NCBI GenBank assembly: GCA_964484125.1
Contig: CAZAEK010000011.1
Coordinates: 1-52,632, forward strand
From: DSSM01 sp964484125
GTDB taxonomy: Bacteria; Bacteroidota; Ignavibacteria; Tepidaquicellales; Tepidaquicellaceae
DNA length: 52,632 nt
Reading direction: 5' to 3'
Shown: one piece after another, positions 8,527-16,843 of the stretch
Position numbering within the stretch: the first letter of the stretch is position 1
Layout of the letters: every line of letters starts with the position of its first letter
Position numbers and translations under genes: made by a program
The notes under the pieces: model-generated
Databases searched by the model: none
The model's input: the letters and a program-made list of their open reading frames with translations, nothing else
Told to the model about the DNA's origin: nothing

Positions 8527-8560
8527 TTTCTTCTGTCATTCCGGAGTATGCCGGAATCTG
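8511..8560. repeat. Direct repeat plus CCGGAAT palindrome
   Basis: TTCTGTCATTC occurs at 8511-8521 and again at 8531-8541. The second copy runs into a palindrome ATTCCGG-AGTATG-CCGGAAT (8538-8557). The combination looks like a short interspersed palindromic element. It overlaps the 3' end of the hydrolase gene. Confidence 0.7.
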
Positions 8561-8707
8561 TTAATCTTATCTCTTTCCCAAGTTCACTTTTTTTGAAAGA
8601 AAAAAATCCATTGCAACAGCAATAAAAATATTTTAATTTGAAATCAAGCTCTTTTTAGACAAAAAATTACTTTTAAAAAATTATTTCAATAATTTAAAAA
8701 AACAAAT

Positions 8708-10480
8708 ATGAAAAAAGTAATTTTACTCACAGTTATCTTTATAAGTGCGTATTTTGTAAATGGGGTAAACTCTCAGAATCTTGATTTCAGAAATTCCATT
8801 CCGGACGTAATGAACAATATTAATGTTGTCCAAAATACACCTCTTGGAATAAAATCATTTACATTAAGTCTTGATTCATTCCCTGTATTTCCCGGTTTCC
8901 CAAAAACATTTCAATACACTTCTTTTGAGGGGAGTATATATTGCAATATGGATTCTGATCCTGAACTTGAAATTGTATTTAATGTCGGTTATACAGTACA
9001 GGCGCTTAATAAAGACGGTTCTAATGTTCCCGGCTGGCCTAAAACAGTTTCTTCATATCCGCTTGAAGGAGCACCTGCATTCGGAGATATTAATGGAGAC
9101 GGCGAGGGTGAAATTGTTGTAACAAATCACGGAGTAACATCCGGCGGCTATATTTATGCATTTAAAAAAGATGGGACAGCTGTCAGCGGATTTCCGATAA
9201 ACCACGGTTACTCCTCCAGAACCCCTGTGCTTGCAGATGTTAACGGAGATAGTAAACTTGATATTATCGTAAATTTAAGAACTTATCCTACAGGAAAAGT
9301 TTATGTCTATAAATACGATGGAACTGTACTACCCGGCTGGCCTAAAAATATCGGACATGTTCCCGCTTCAAGTGCGGCAGTAGGAGATATTGACGGCGAT
9401 AACAGTCCAGAAATTGTAATGGAATCTTACACCGGACTTTATGTCTGGAAAGCAAACGGAGACTCGCTTCCCGGATTTCCTTTTGTGATGCCAAACGGAG
9501 ATGTGAATTCATACTCTTCTCCTGTACTTGCTGATGTTGACGGCGATAATTTTAAAGAAATAATATTTGGAACACACGTATCAGGAGCCGGAGGATATGT
9601 TTATGTCATTAACAAAAATGGCAACATACTACCCGGCTGGCCTAAGCCTACTACTTACTGGATTTACGGACCGCCAGGAGTAGGATATATAGACGGAGAT
9701 AATATAATTGATATTGCTGTTGGAGATCAGGTTCTTTCCGGCTCCCCAGTCTCACAGCTTTATGCATGGAATAAAAATGGAGTTGCATTAACTGGTTTTC
9801 CAGTTTCAGGTTTATGGGCTATTAACTCGCAGCCGCTTCTTTTGGATTTAGACGGAGATAACAATACTGAAATAGTAATAGACGATAACACTCAAACCGG
9901 CGGAGTTGGAAAATATCTAGCATTTAATCACGATGGAACACCGGTTTCCGGCTGGCCTAAACAGGTAACCGGGACTACATTTTTTCAAACCCCTTCATTT
10001 GGTGATATTGACAGAAATGGAATTCTTGATATGATTGGCTCAGGATATACAGGTTCCGGCAATTCAGCATTAACCTCTCTTTATGCATGGAATACTCAAC
10101 AAACAATAAACTGGAGCAAGTTACAGATACCTATGTGGCAGTATAACACACGTCATAATGGAGTTTACGGAGATATAATTATAACGGATATAAAAAATAA
10201 AATTAATGAAATTCCATCTTCATATTCCCTTGAACAGAATTATCCCAATCCGTTTAATTCAATGACAAATATTAAATTTCAAATTATAAATTCCGGTAAT
10301 GTAAGAATAACCGTATTCGACATCCTCGGAAAAGAAGTCGCAACCCTTGTAAATGAACAGCTTCAGCCCGGTACGTATGAAACTAAATTCGATGCGTCAT
10401 CACTTTCAAGCGGAGTTTATTTTTATAAATTAACAACAGGAGATTTTTCTGCAATCCGGAAAATGGTACTGGTAAGGTAG
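8708..10480 (+). CDS. T9SS-secreted FG-GAP/VCBS beta-propeller protein
   Basis: The 590-residue secreted protein has a signal peptide (to about residue 22, VNGVNSQ). Eight FG-GAP-like modules follow, each with a calcium-loop motif such as GDINGDGEGEIV, ADVNGDSKLDII, GDIDGDNSPEIV, ADVDGDNFKEII and LDLDGDNNTEIV. Each module is linked to a turn reading G(W/F)P. A type A T9SS sorting domain occupies about residues 506-590 (NYPNPFNS, FDILGKEVATLVN, SGVYFYKLTTG, ending KMVLVR). It should cross the outer membrane via T9SS and bind a surface or glycan ligand; no catalytic site is visible. The gene stands alone with a 181-bp AT-rich leader and ends at a palindromic terminator-like element. Confidence 0.92.
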   Translation: MKKVILLTVIFISAYFVNGVNSQNLDFRNSIPDVMNNINVVQNTPLGIKSFTLSLDSFPVFPGFPKTFQYTSFEGSIYCNMDSDPELEIVFNVGYTVQALNKDGSNVPGWPKTVSSYPLEGAPAFGDINGDGEGEIVVTNHGVTSGGYIYAFKKDGTAVSGFPINHGYSSRTPVLADVNGDSKLDIIVNLRTYPTGKVYVYKYDGTVLPGWPKNIGHVPASSAAVGDIDGDNSPEIVMESYTGLYVWKANGDSLPGFPFVMPNGDVNSYSSPVLADVDGDNFKEIIFGTHVSGAGGYVYVINKNGNILPGWPKPTTYWIYGPPGVGYIDGDNIIDIAVGDQVLSGSPVSQLYAWNKNGVALTGFPVSGLWAINSQPLLLDLDGDNNTEIVIDDNTQTGGVGKYLAFNHDGTPVSGWPKQVTGTTFFQTPSFGDIDRNGILDMIGSGYTGSGNSALTSLYAWNTQQTINWSKLQIPMWQYNTRHNGVYGDIIITDIKNKINEIPSSYSLEQNYPNPFNSMTNIKFQIINSGNVRITVFDILGKEVATLVNEQLQPGTYETKFDASSLSSGVYFYKLTTGDFSAIRKMVLVR

Positions 10481-10525
10481 GTGTATTTGCGCTATGATTT
10501 AGTGAGTTTTTTAAAATACAGATTT

Positions 10526-10604
10526 CTACAAACATAGAACCCCTGACGGGGTTCTGCTTTTTTGAATCCGAATTCCGACTCCGTCAGGAGTCGTATGTTT
10601 ATAG
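10526..10604. repeat. Composite double-hairpin inverted-repeat element
   Basis: The outer arms CTACAAACATA (10526-10536) and TATGTTTATAG (10594-10604) are imperfect inverted repeats. They enclose two hairpins: GAACCCC-TGAC-GGGGTTC (10537-10554) and GACTCC-GTCA-GGAGTC (10577-10592). The same arm plus a TGAC-loop hairpin occurs in the tandem repeats at 44.2 kb, so this is a dispersed family. The layout resembles REP/BIME elements mobilised by REP-associated tyrosine transposases; no such transposase is in the window. Confidence 0.8.
10537..10563 (+). terminator. Probable intrinsic terminator of the FG-GAP gene
   Basis: A 7-bp GC-rich stem with a TGAC loop (10537-10554) is followed three bases later by six T (10558-10563). 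It lies 57 bp after the stop codon at 10480. It is embedded in the composite repeat element, so termination may be a side effect of the repeat. Confidence 0.6.
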
Positions 10605-10642
10605 ATTTGATGTATTAAAATAAAATATTTATATTATATGAT

Positions 10643-11110
10643 ATGAATAATTTATTTAAAATGTTTTTGCTCGTTGGTTTGGTTGCAATCTCAGGTTGCG
10701 GAAAAAGGCAGGGAGCATATAACACAGAAAATTTCAGAAAATATTTTGGAGAAAATAACGGTTGTTTTGTTCTATACGATGTGAACAACAGATATTATAT
10801 CCGCTACAACGACGAGCTTTGCAATAAAAAAACCGATTCACTTTCTGCAAATGAAACGGTTGAATTAATGAAAGAAAACAGATATGTTCAAAATGATTTT
10901 AACTTTGAAAGCGAAAATTCCGGTTCTCGGCTGAAAGGGAAATCAGAAAAAATTATGTCTGAAAACACAGCTTATGAAACTTTCAAAGGTATTGTTACAA
11001 TGCAGAATGAAACCTATTATTTTTCTATTGCAGTTGAATTGAAAGACACCTCAGAAAATAAAGCAAAAGATATTTGCATAAAAATATTAAACAGTTTAAA
11101 AATACATTAA
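10643..11110 (+). CDS. Lipoprotein resembling an internally deleted class D beta-lactamase
   Basis: This 155-residue putative lipoprotein has a lipobox ISGC with acceptor Cys19. It matches both ends of OXA-type class D beta-lactamases from memory of the family: GCFVLYD (40-46), YIRYN (52-56) and Cys60 correspond to the OXA N-terminal strands; LSANETVELM (67-76), RLKGKSE (96-102), FKGIVT (114-119) and AKDICIKILNSL (141-152) correspond to the 'LKISxxEQ', KTG, 'GWxxG' and final-helix regions. Roughly 110-125 residues carrying the catalytic STFK and SxV motifs are absent, and KTG has become KSE, so beta-lactamase activity is not expected. The frame is intact, which favours a retained small protein over recent decay. 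The stop overlaps the ade start as TAATG. Alternative: an unrelated lipoprotein with chance similarity. Confidence 0.55.
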   Translation: MNNLFKMFLLVGLVAISGCGKRQGAYNTENFRKYFGENNGCFVLYDVNNRYYIRYNDELCNKKTDSLSANETVELMKENRYVQNDFNFESENSGSRLKGKSEKIMSENTAYETFKGIVTMQNETYYFSIAVELKDTSENKAKDICIKILNSLKIH

Positions 11111-12741
11111 TGAAAACTTACAAAGGAAATATTGTTGATGTAACAAACCGAAAAATATTTTTCGGAGAAATTTCGGTTGACAATAAAAAGATTTCAAACG
11201 TTGAAAAGATTTCAAACGATATAAATCCGGATTATAATTTCATCATGCCCGGATTTATAGATTCCCATATTCATATCGAAAGTTCAATGCTTATACCTTC
11301 TGAGTTTGCAAGGGCGGCTTCGGTTCACGGAACTGTTGCAACTGTATCAGACCCACACGAAATCGCAAATGTTCTTGGAGTTCAGGGCGTGAAGTTTATG
11401 ATTGAAAACGGAAAGAAGGTTCCTTTTAAGTTTTATTTCGGAGCTCCATCCTGCGTTCCGGCAACTGGTTTTGAAACCTCGGGTGCAGTTCTGAATGCAG
11501 ATGATATTGAAAAACTTTTTATGGAAGAAGATTTACACTATCTCAGTGAAATGATGAATTTTCCCGGTGTGGTTTTCAAAGATGAATCAGTAATGGCAAA
11601 ACTTGAAGTTGCAAAAAAATTAAACAAACCTGTTGACGGTCATGCTCCGGGCTTAAAAGGTGAACAGCTGAAGGCATACATATCTGCCGGAATTACAACT
11701 GACCACGAAGCTTTTGAATATGACGAGGCAGTAGAAAAAATAAAACTCGGAATGAAAATCCTTATTCGCGAGGGTTCAGCCGCAAAGAATTTTGATACCC
11801 TGAAAAAATTGATATCTGAATATAATGATATGGTAATGCTTTGCAGTGATGACAGGCATCCCGATAATCTGATAGAAGGACACATTAATCTCCTTGTTAA
11901 AAAAGCAGTGTCGGAAGGATTTGATTTGTTTGATATTCTGAATGCTGCAACTGTAAATCCTGTTAAGCATTATAATCTTGATGTAGGTTTGCTTCGCAAT
12001 GGCGATTATGCAGATTTTATAATTGTAGAGGACTTAAAAGATTTTAAAGTTATTAATACTTTTATAAACGGTGAGCTTATTGCAGAAAAAGGGAAAACTC
12101 TTATAAAACCTATAAAAGAAAATCCTGTAAATAATTTTAATTGTGAAAAAAAACAGATTAGTGATTTTTTTGTAAAAGATGAAGGTGGAGTATTAAAAGT
12201 AATTGAAGCACTTGACGGACAGTTAATTACAAAACCATATATTACAACTCCGAAAACTGAGAACGGAAATATAATTTCATCTATTGAAGAAGATGTTTTA
12301 AAAATGTCTGTTGTAAACAGGTATAACAATTCAAAACCTGCAATTGCGTTTATAAAAAATATCGGAATTAAGTCCGGGGCAATTGCTTCGAGCGTCGCAC
12401 ATGATTCTCATAATATTATAGCGGTCGGAACAACTGATAAGGATTTATGCAGAGCTGTAAACGCTCTAATAGAATCCAAAGGTGGAATTGCAGTAATCAA
12501 TGGCGATGAGGAAATAATTCTGCCCTTACCTGTCGGAGGGATAATGTCAGCAGAAGATGTTTATTCCGTTGCAGAAAAATATTCTGCATTGGATAAAAAA
12601 GCAAAAGAACTTGGCAGCAAATTACTAGCCCCGTTTATGACGCTTTCTTTTATGACACTGCTTGTTATTCCCGCCCTGAAGCTTAGCGATAAAGGTCTTT
12701 TCGACGGAAATAAATTTGAATTTACGGATATCGAAGGATAA
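11110..12741 (+). CDS. ade: Adenine deaminase
   Basis: This cytoplasmic metal-dependent amidohydrolase converts adenine to hypoxanthine and ammonia (purine salvage). With the ATG at 11110 the protein has 543 residues and begins MKTYKGNIVDVTNRKIFFG, the usual Ade N-terminus; the frame opens at 11074 but those extra residues overlap the previous gene. Visible motifs are PGFIDSHIHIESSM with the metal-binding HxH, GHAPGL, DHEAFEYDEA and CSDDRHPDNLIEGHI, and the C-terminal LPLPVGGIMS typical of Ade. The start overlaps the stop of the small lipoprotein as TAATG, so the two are probably translated together, though no functional link is obvious. Confidence 0.95.
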   Translation: MKTYKGNIVDVTNRKIFFGEISVDNKKISNVEKISNDINPDYNFIMPGFIDSHIHIESSMLIPSEFARAASVHGTVATVSDPHEIANVLGVQGVKFMIENGKKVPFKFYFGAPSCVPATGFETSGAVLNADDIEKLFMEEDLHYLSEMMNFPGVVFKDESVMAKLEVAKKLNKPVDGHAPGLKGEQLKAYISAGITTDHEAFEYDEAVEKIKLGMKILIREGSAAKNFDTLKKLISEYNDMVMLCSDDRHPDNLIEGHINLLVKKAVSEGFDLFDILNAATVNPVKHYNLDVGLLRNGDYADFIIVEDLKDFKVINTFINGELIAEKGKTLIKPIKENPVNNFNCEKKQISDFFVKDEGGVLKVIEALDGQLITKPYITTPKTENGNIISSIEEDVLKMSVVNRYNNSKPAIAFIKNIGIKSGAIASSVAHDSHNIIAVGTTDKDLCRAVNALIESKGGIAVINGDEEIILPLPVGGIMSAEDVYSVAEKYSALDKKAKELGSKLLAPFMTLSFMTLLVIPALKLSDKGLFDGNKFEFTDIEG

Positions 12742-12902
12742 AATTTTTTCATATTTCTGAAAGTAAATTCTTTTCTACATAATTAATAAAATTCTAATAT
12801 ATATTTCAATAATAATATTTTAATCCATTGTGTATTAGAGTCTTTTTACCCTGAAACTCTCAAAGGTAATTATTATCTTAAAGATTATTAAATTATTTAT
12901 TT

Positions 12903-13355
12903 ATGTTCAAAGACGATTGTATTTTTTGTAAGATAGTTAAGGGAGAAATTCCCTCGTATAAAGTATATGAGGATGAAGATTTTCTCGGATTTCTGGATAT
13001 TTTCCCGAATACTAAAGGTATGACTCTTATTATTCCGAAAAATCATTACGATTCATATACTTTCGAAATGCCTGATGAAGTCTATTCGAAATTTCTACTA
13101 ACGGCTAAAAAATTCGGAAAAGTTCTTGATAAAAAATTGGGCACTCAGAGAACAGCCCTCGTGATGGAGGGAATGGGAGTAAATCATGCTCATATCAAAC
13201 TGTATCCGCTTCACGGACTCGGGAAAGATTTTAAACCGATTATTCCCGATGGAGAACATTTCTATGAAAAATATCAGGGGTATTTAACTACACTGCTTGG
13301 TCCGAAAGCAAAAGACGAAGATTTAATTAAAATTAAAAAGTTAATAACCGATTAA
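12903..13355 (+). CDS. HIT-family nucleotide hydrolase/transferase
   Basis: The 150-residue protein has the histidine-triad fold. An N-terminal CIFC zinc-ligand pair (Cys6, Cys9) is followed by 'KIVKGEIPSYKVYEDED', the classic HIT opening. The triad region reads NHAHIKLYPLHG: His95 and the presumed nucleophile His97 are present, while the third position of HxHxH is Lys99. The family hydrolyses nucleoside phosphoramidates or dinucleoside polyphosphates in the cytoplasm. It sits 1 bp upstream of leuS, so a joint transcript is likely; a role in removing adenylated by-products would be consistent but is only inference. A 161-bp AT-rich leader precedes it, with no recognisable site. Confidence 0.9.
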   Translation: MFKDDCIFCKIVKGEIPSYKVYEDEDFLGFLDIFPNTKGMTLIIPKNHYDSYTFEMPDEVYSKFLLTAKKFGKVLDKKLGTQRTALVMEGMGVNHAHIKLYPLHGLGKDFKPIIPDGEHFYEKYQGYLTTLLGPKAKDEDLIKIKKLITD

Positions 13356-13356
13356 T

Positions 13357-15942
13357 ATGAAATACAAACATCTCGAGATTGAAAAAAAATGGCAGGATTT
13401 TTGGTATGATAATAAAATATTCAAAACTCCCGTTCTTAACGAACTTGATAAAAGCAAACCAAAATATTATGTGCTTGATATGCTCCCTTATCCAAGCGGT
13501 GACGGCTTACACGTCGGTCACCCTGAGGGCTATACTGCTACAGATATTATTGCCAGATACAAGAGAATGAAAGGGTTTAATGTTCTGCACCCTATGGGAT
13601 GGGATGCTTTTGGATTACCCGCTGAACAGTTTGCTATTAAAAAACAAATTCACCCGAGAATCGGAGTTGATGAATGTGTGAAAAGATTCCGAGAACAGCT
13701 TAAGTCTCTTGGTTTTTCCTATGACTGGGACAGGGAAATTAATACTACTGATGAAAAGTATTATAAATGGACTCAATGGATGTTTCTTAAAATCTTTAAT
13801 TCATATTTTGATGAAAAAGAAAACAAAGCCAAACCTATTGAACTTCTTCCTATACCTGAAGGTCTTTCGGATGAAGAAAAATACGAATACATAAATTCTC
13901 AAAGACTTGCATATCTTTCTGAATCTCCTGTAAACTGGTGCCCTGAGCTCGGTACTGTTCTCGCAAATGAAGAGGTAGCAGAACAAACTGAAAAGGGCTA
14001 TACAGTTGTTAGAAAAAATCTTCTGCAATGGAAAATTAGAATTACAAAATATGCTCAGAGATTGATTGATGGCCTTGATAAGCTTAAATGGCCTGAAAAT
14101 ATTAAAAAACTTCAGACAAACTGGATCGGCAGAAGCGAAGGCGCTACAGTTAAATTCAAAATTAAAAGTAAAAACTTCTCCGGCTTTAAGGAAATTGAAG
14201 TTTTTACAACACGCCCCGATACTTTATTTGGTGCTACTTATATGGTACTTGCTCCCGAGCATCCTTTTATCAAAGAAATCACAACAGATGAACAGAGGAG
14301 TTTAGTCGAAGCTTATATTGATAAGGCGGCAAAAAAATCTGACCTTGAAAGAACTGAGCTTGACAAATCAAAAACTGGTGAATTTACAGGCGCATTTGCA
14401 ATCAATCCGGTTAATGAACAGGAAATTCCTGTCTTGATTGCGGACTATGTATTAATGAGTTATGGAACCGGTGCAATTATGAGCGTTCCCGGACACGATG
14501 AGAGGGATATGGAATTTGCAGTTAAATATAAACTTCCGATTGTTCCCGTTGTTGAGCCGGTAAATCTCAACAAAGACGAAGCAGAAACCTTTTATGAAAA
14601 TATCAGGAGCGGAAAGCTTTGTTATACCGATGATGGAATTTCTGTGAACTCTGGTTTTATCACCGGACTTACGACTTCAGAGGCAAAGAAAAAAATGATT
14701 TCATGGCTCGAAGAAAAGGGAATAGGTAAAAAAAGCATTAACTATAAATTAAGAGACTGGCTTTTTTCGAGACAGAGATACTGGGGAGAACCTTTCCCGA
14801 TTATTCATCTTGAAGATGGAAAAATTAAAGCTCTGAAAGAAGATGTTTTGCCTGTAACACTTCCGGATGTTAAATCTTATAAACCAAGCGGAACAGGCGA
14901 ATCACCGCTCGCAATTATTGATGAATGGGTTAATACTACTGACCCTGAAACAGGGAAAAAAGCAAAACGTGAGACTAACACAATGCCGCAATGGGCTGGT
15001 TCGTGCTGGTATTATATGAGATATATTGACCCTGATAATAATGAAATATTTTGCTCAAGAGAAAATGATTCTTATTGGATGCCTGTTGATTTATATATCG
15101 GCGGCTCAGAACATGCCGTACTGCATTTGCTTTATGCAAGGTTCTGGCATAAGGTTTTATTTGACCTCGGATATGTTAGTTCTGATGAACCATTTCAGCA
15201 ACTTTTCAATCAGGGTATGATTCTTGGTGAAGACGGTGTGAAAATGAGTAAATCACGCGGTAATGTAATTAATCCTGATGATGTGATTAAGGAATTCGGA
15301 GCTGACTCAATGAGATTGTTTGAAATGTTCATGGGCCCTCTTGAGGCAACAAAACCATGGAGCACTGAAGGTATGGCAGGTATGAACAGATTTCTTAACC
15401 GCGTATGGCGTCTCGTTGTAAACGAACATACAGGAGAGATAAACAGTGCGATTACAGATGAAGAACCCACTCCGGAAATTAAAAAACTTCTTCATCAGAC
15501 AATTAAAAAAATGACTCACGATATTGAAGACGGCGATATGAAATTTAATACCTCCATCGCTCAAATGATGATATTTGTGAATGAACTCTATAAAACTGAA
15601 AAATTAAGCAAATCAGTTCTGAATACTTTTATACTGTTGCTTTCCCCTTATGCTCCTCATATTGCAGAAGAGTTGTGGCAAAGACTCGGTAATAAGGAAT
15701 CAGTCGCATATCAGAAATGGCCTGTATATGACGAAGAACTTACAAAAGAAGATAAAGTAACTGTCGTATTTTCTGTAAACGGTAAAGTAAGAAGTAAAGC
15801 TGAAATGACTGTTGATTCAGATGAAAAATCACTTCAGCAGGCAGCAATGGACGACCCTGTGATAATTAAACATATTACTGGTAAAAATATTATCAAGATT
15901 ATTACCGTTAAAAATAAAATGGTTAATCTTGTTGTGAAATAA
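13357..15942 (+). CDS. leuS: Leucyl-tRNA synthetase
   Basis: This class I synthetase charges tRNA-Leu. The 861-residue length is normal. The HIGH-equivalent is HVGH in YPSGDGLHVGHPEGY (about residues 48-62). A CP1 editing domain is indicated by FTTRPDTLFGATY and by GTGAIMSVPGHDERD. The KMSKS loop is VKMSKSRGNV. The C-terminal anticodon-binding and LeuS-specific domains are intact. It is 1 bp after the HIT gene, and its 3' end overlaps the convergent mscS gene by 20 bp. Confidence 0.98.
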   Translation: MKYKHLEIEKKWQDFWYDNKIFKTPVLNELDKSKPKYYVLDMLPYPSGDGLHVGHPEGYTATDIIARYKRMKGFNVLHPMGWDAFGLPAEQFAIKKQIHPRIGVDECVKRFREQLKSLGFSYDWDREINTTDEKYYKWTQWMFLKIFNSYFDEKENKAKPIELLPIPEGLSDEEKYEYINSQRLAYLSESPVNWCPELGTVLANEEVAEQTEKGYTVVRKNLLQWKIRITKYAQRLIDGLDKLKWPENIKKLQTNWIGRSEGATVKFKIKSKNFSGFKEIEVFTTRPDTLFGATYMVLAPEHPFIKEITTDEQRSLVEAYIDKAAKKSDLERTELDKSKTGEFTGAFAINPVNEQEIPVLIADYVLMSYGTGAIMSVPGHDERDMEFAVKYKLPIVPVVEPVNLNKDEAETFYENIRSGKLCYTDDGISVNSGFITGLTTSEAKKKMISWLEEKGIGKKSINYKLRDWLFSRQRYWGEPFPIIHLEDGKIKALKEDVLPVTLPDVKSYKPSGTGESPLAIIDEWVNTTDPETGKKAKRETNTMPQWAGSCWYYMRYIDPDNNEIFCSRENDSYWMPVDLYIGGSEHAVLHLLYARFWHKVLFDLGYVSSDEPFQQLFNQGMILGEDGVKMSKSRGNVINPDDVIKEFGADSMRLFEMFMGPLEATKPWSTEGMAGMNRFLNRVWRLVVNEHTGEINSAITDEEPTPEIKKLLHQTIKKMTHDIEDGDMKFNTSIAQMMIFVNELYKTEKLSKSVLNTFILLLSPYAPHIAEELWQRLGNKESVAYQKWPVYDEELTKEDKVTVVFSVNGKVRSKAEMTVDSDEKSLQQAAMDDPVIIKHITGKNIIKIITVKNKMVNLVVK

Positions 15943-16744
15943 ATACTTCTCTTTTCATTACAGGGAATTTTATATTATGTTTCCTGAATTCCTGAAGTAT
16001 TCTTTGATTTAAACGTGAACGGACTGCAGCATATTTGTTTTGTTCCTGAATCCATACGAATAATTTAACTTTCATATAGCTATCAGCAAGTTCACTTAAT
16101 GAAACAGATGATGCGGGTTCTTCAAGGATTAAGTCAATTTCTTTTGTAATACCAAGCAGTATTTCTTTTATTTTTTCAAAATCCGTTTCGTATGATATTA
16201 TCAGCGGAATTTCTATCTCTGTGAATAATGTGTGACTTCTGTTGATTAATTTATTTTCGAGCAGTTTTGAATTTGGTATGAATATCGTAATTCCTGAAAT
16301 AGTATCAATCCTGGTACTTCTTGTAGATATTGAAGTTACATTTCCCAATACACCGTCAACTTCTATTAAATCTCCTTCTTTTATTGGTTTCTCAAAAAGT
16401 ATAATTATTCCGCTTATAAAGTTATTTACTATGTTCTGAATTCCAAAACCGATTCCAACAAGCAAAGCGGCACCTCCCGCAAAAAGATATGAAATCTCAA
16501 TACCGGCTGAATTCAGAGCAATGAGAATTGCTATAATAAAAATTATGTATGATACTATACGTAAATAAGATTTTGCAATTCCTTCCTTGCCTTTTTCGAG
16601 CTTCGGAAAAAGTTTCTTAACAAAAAATCTCTTTATTAATTTGTTTACTATATATGCAAATAAAAGTACTAATACACCTGCAAGTATTGAAGCTACAGTG
16701 AATTCTGTATTTCCAATTTTAAATGAATAATTTAAAAAATCCAT
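15923..16744 (-). CDS. MscS-family mechanosensitive ion channel
   Basis: The 273-residue inner-membrane protein has three hydrophobic helices: about residues 15-35, 55-80, and the pore-lining stretch containing GGAALLVGIGFGIQNIVNN. The beta-domain follows with 'GIIILFEKPIKEGDLIEVDG' and 'STRIDTISGITIFIPNSKLL', the MscS signature. Small MscS channels open under membrane tension to relieve hypo-osmotic shock. It starts at an ATG divergent from der with a 99-bp gap, and its 3' end overlaps leuS by 20 bp on the opposite strand. Confidence 0.93.
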   Translation of the reverse strand: MDFLNYSFKIGNTEFTVASILAGVLVLLFAYIVNKLIKRFFVKKLFPKLEKGKEGIAKSYLRIVSYIIFIIAILIALNSAGIEISYLFAGGAALLVGIGFGIQNIVNNFISGIIILFEKPIKEGDLIEVDGVLGNVTSISTRSTRIDTISGITIFIPNSKLLENKLINRSHTLFTEIEIPLIISYETDFEKIKEILLGITKEIDLILEEPASSVSLSELADSYMKVKLFVWIQEQNKYAAVRSRLNQRILQEFRKHNIKFPVMKREVFISQQD

Positions 16745-16843
16745 AGTAATTTTTTTTATTACACAAAAATAAAAAAATATTTGCGATAAAGATATTTATA
16801 AAGCAATTGAAACAGATTTTTTTTAAAAGTAAATTATCTGTAT

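Noticed and set aside
10643..11110. Functional beta-lactamase or resistance gene
   Set aside because: The STFK and SxV motifs are absent and KTG is KSE, so catalysis is not credible.
12742..12902. Riboswitch or small RNA upstream of the HIT gene
   Set aside because: The stretch is plain AT-rich sequence with no stable hairpin or known motif.
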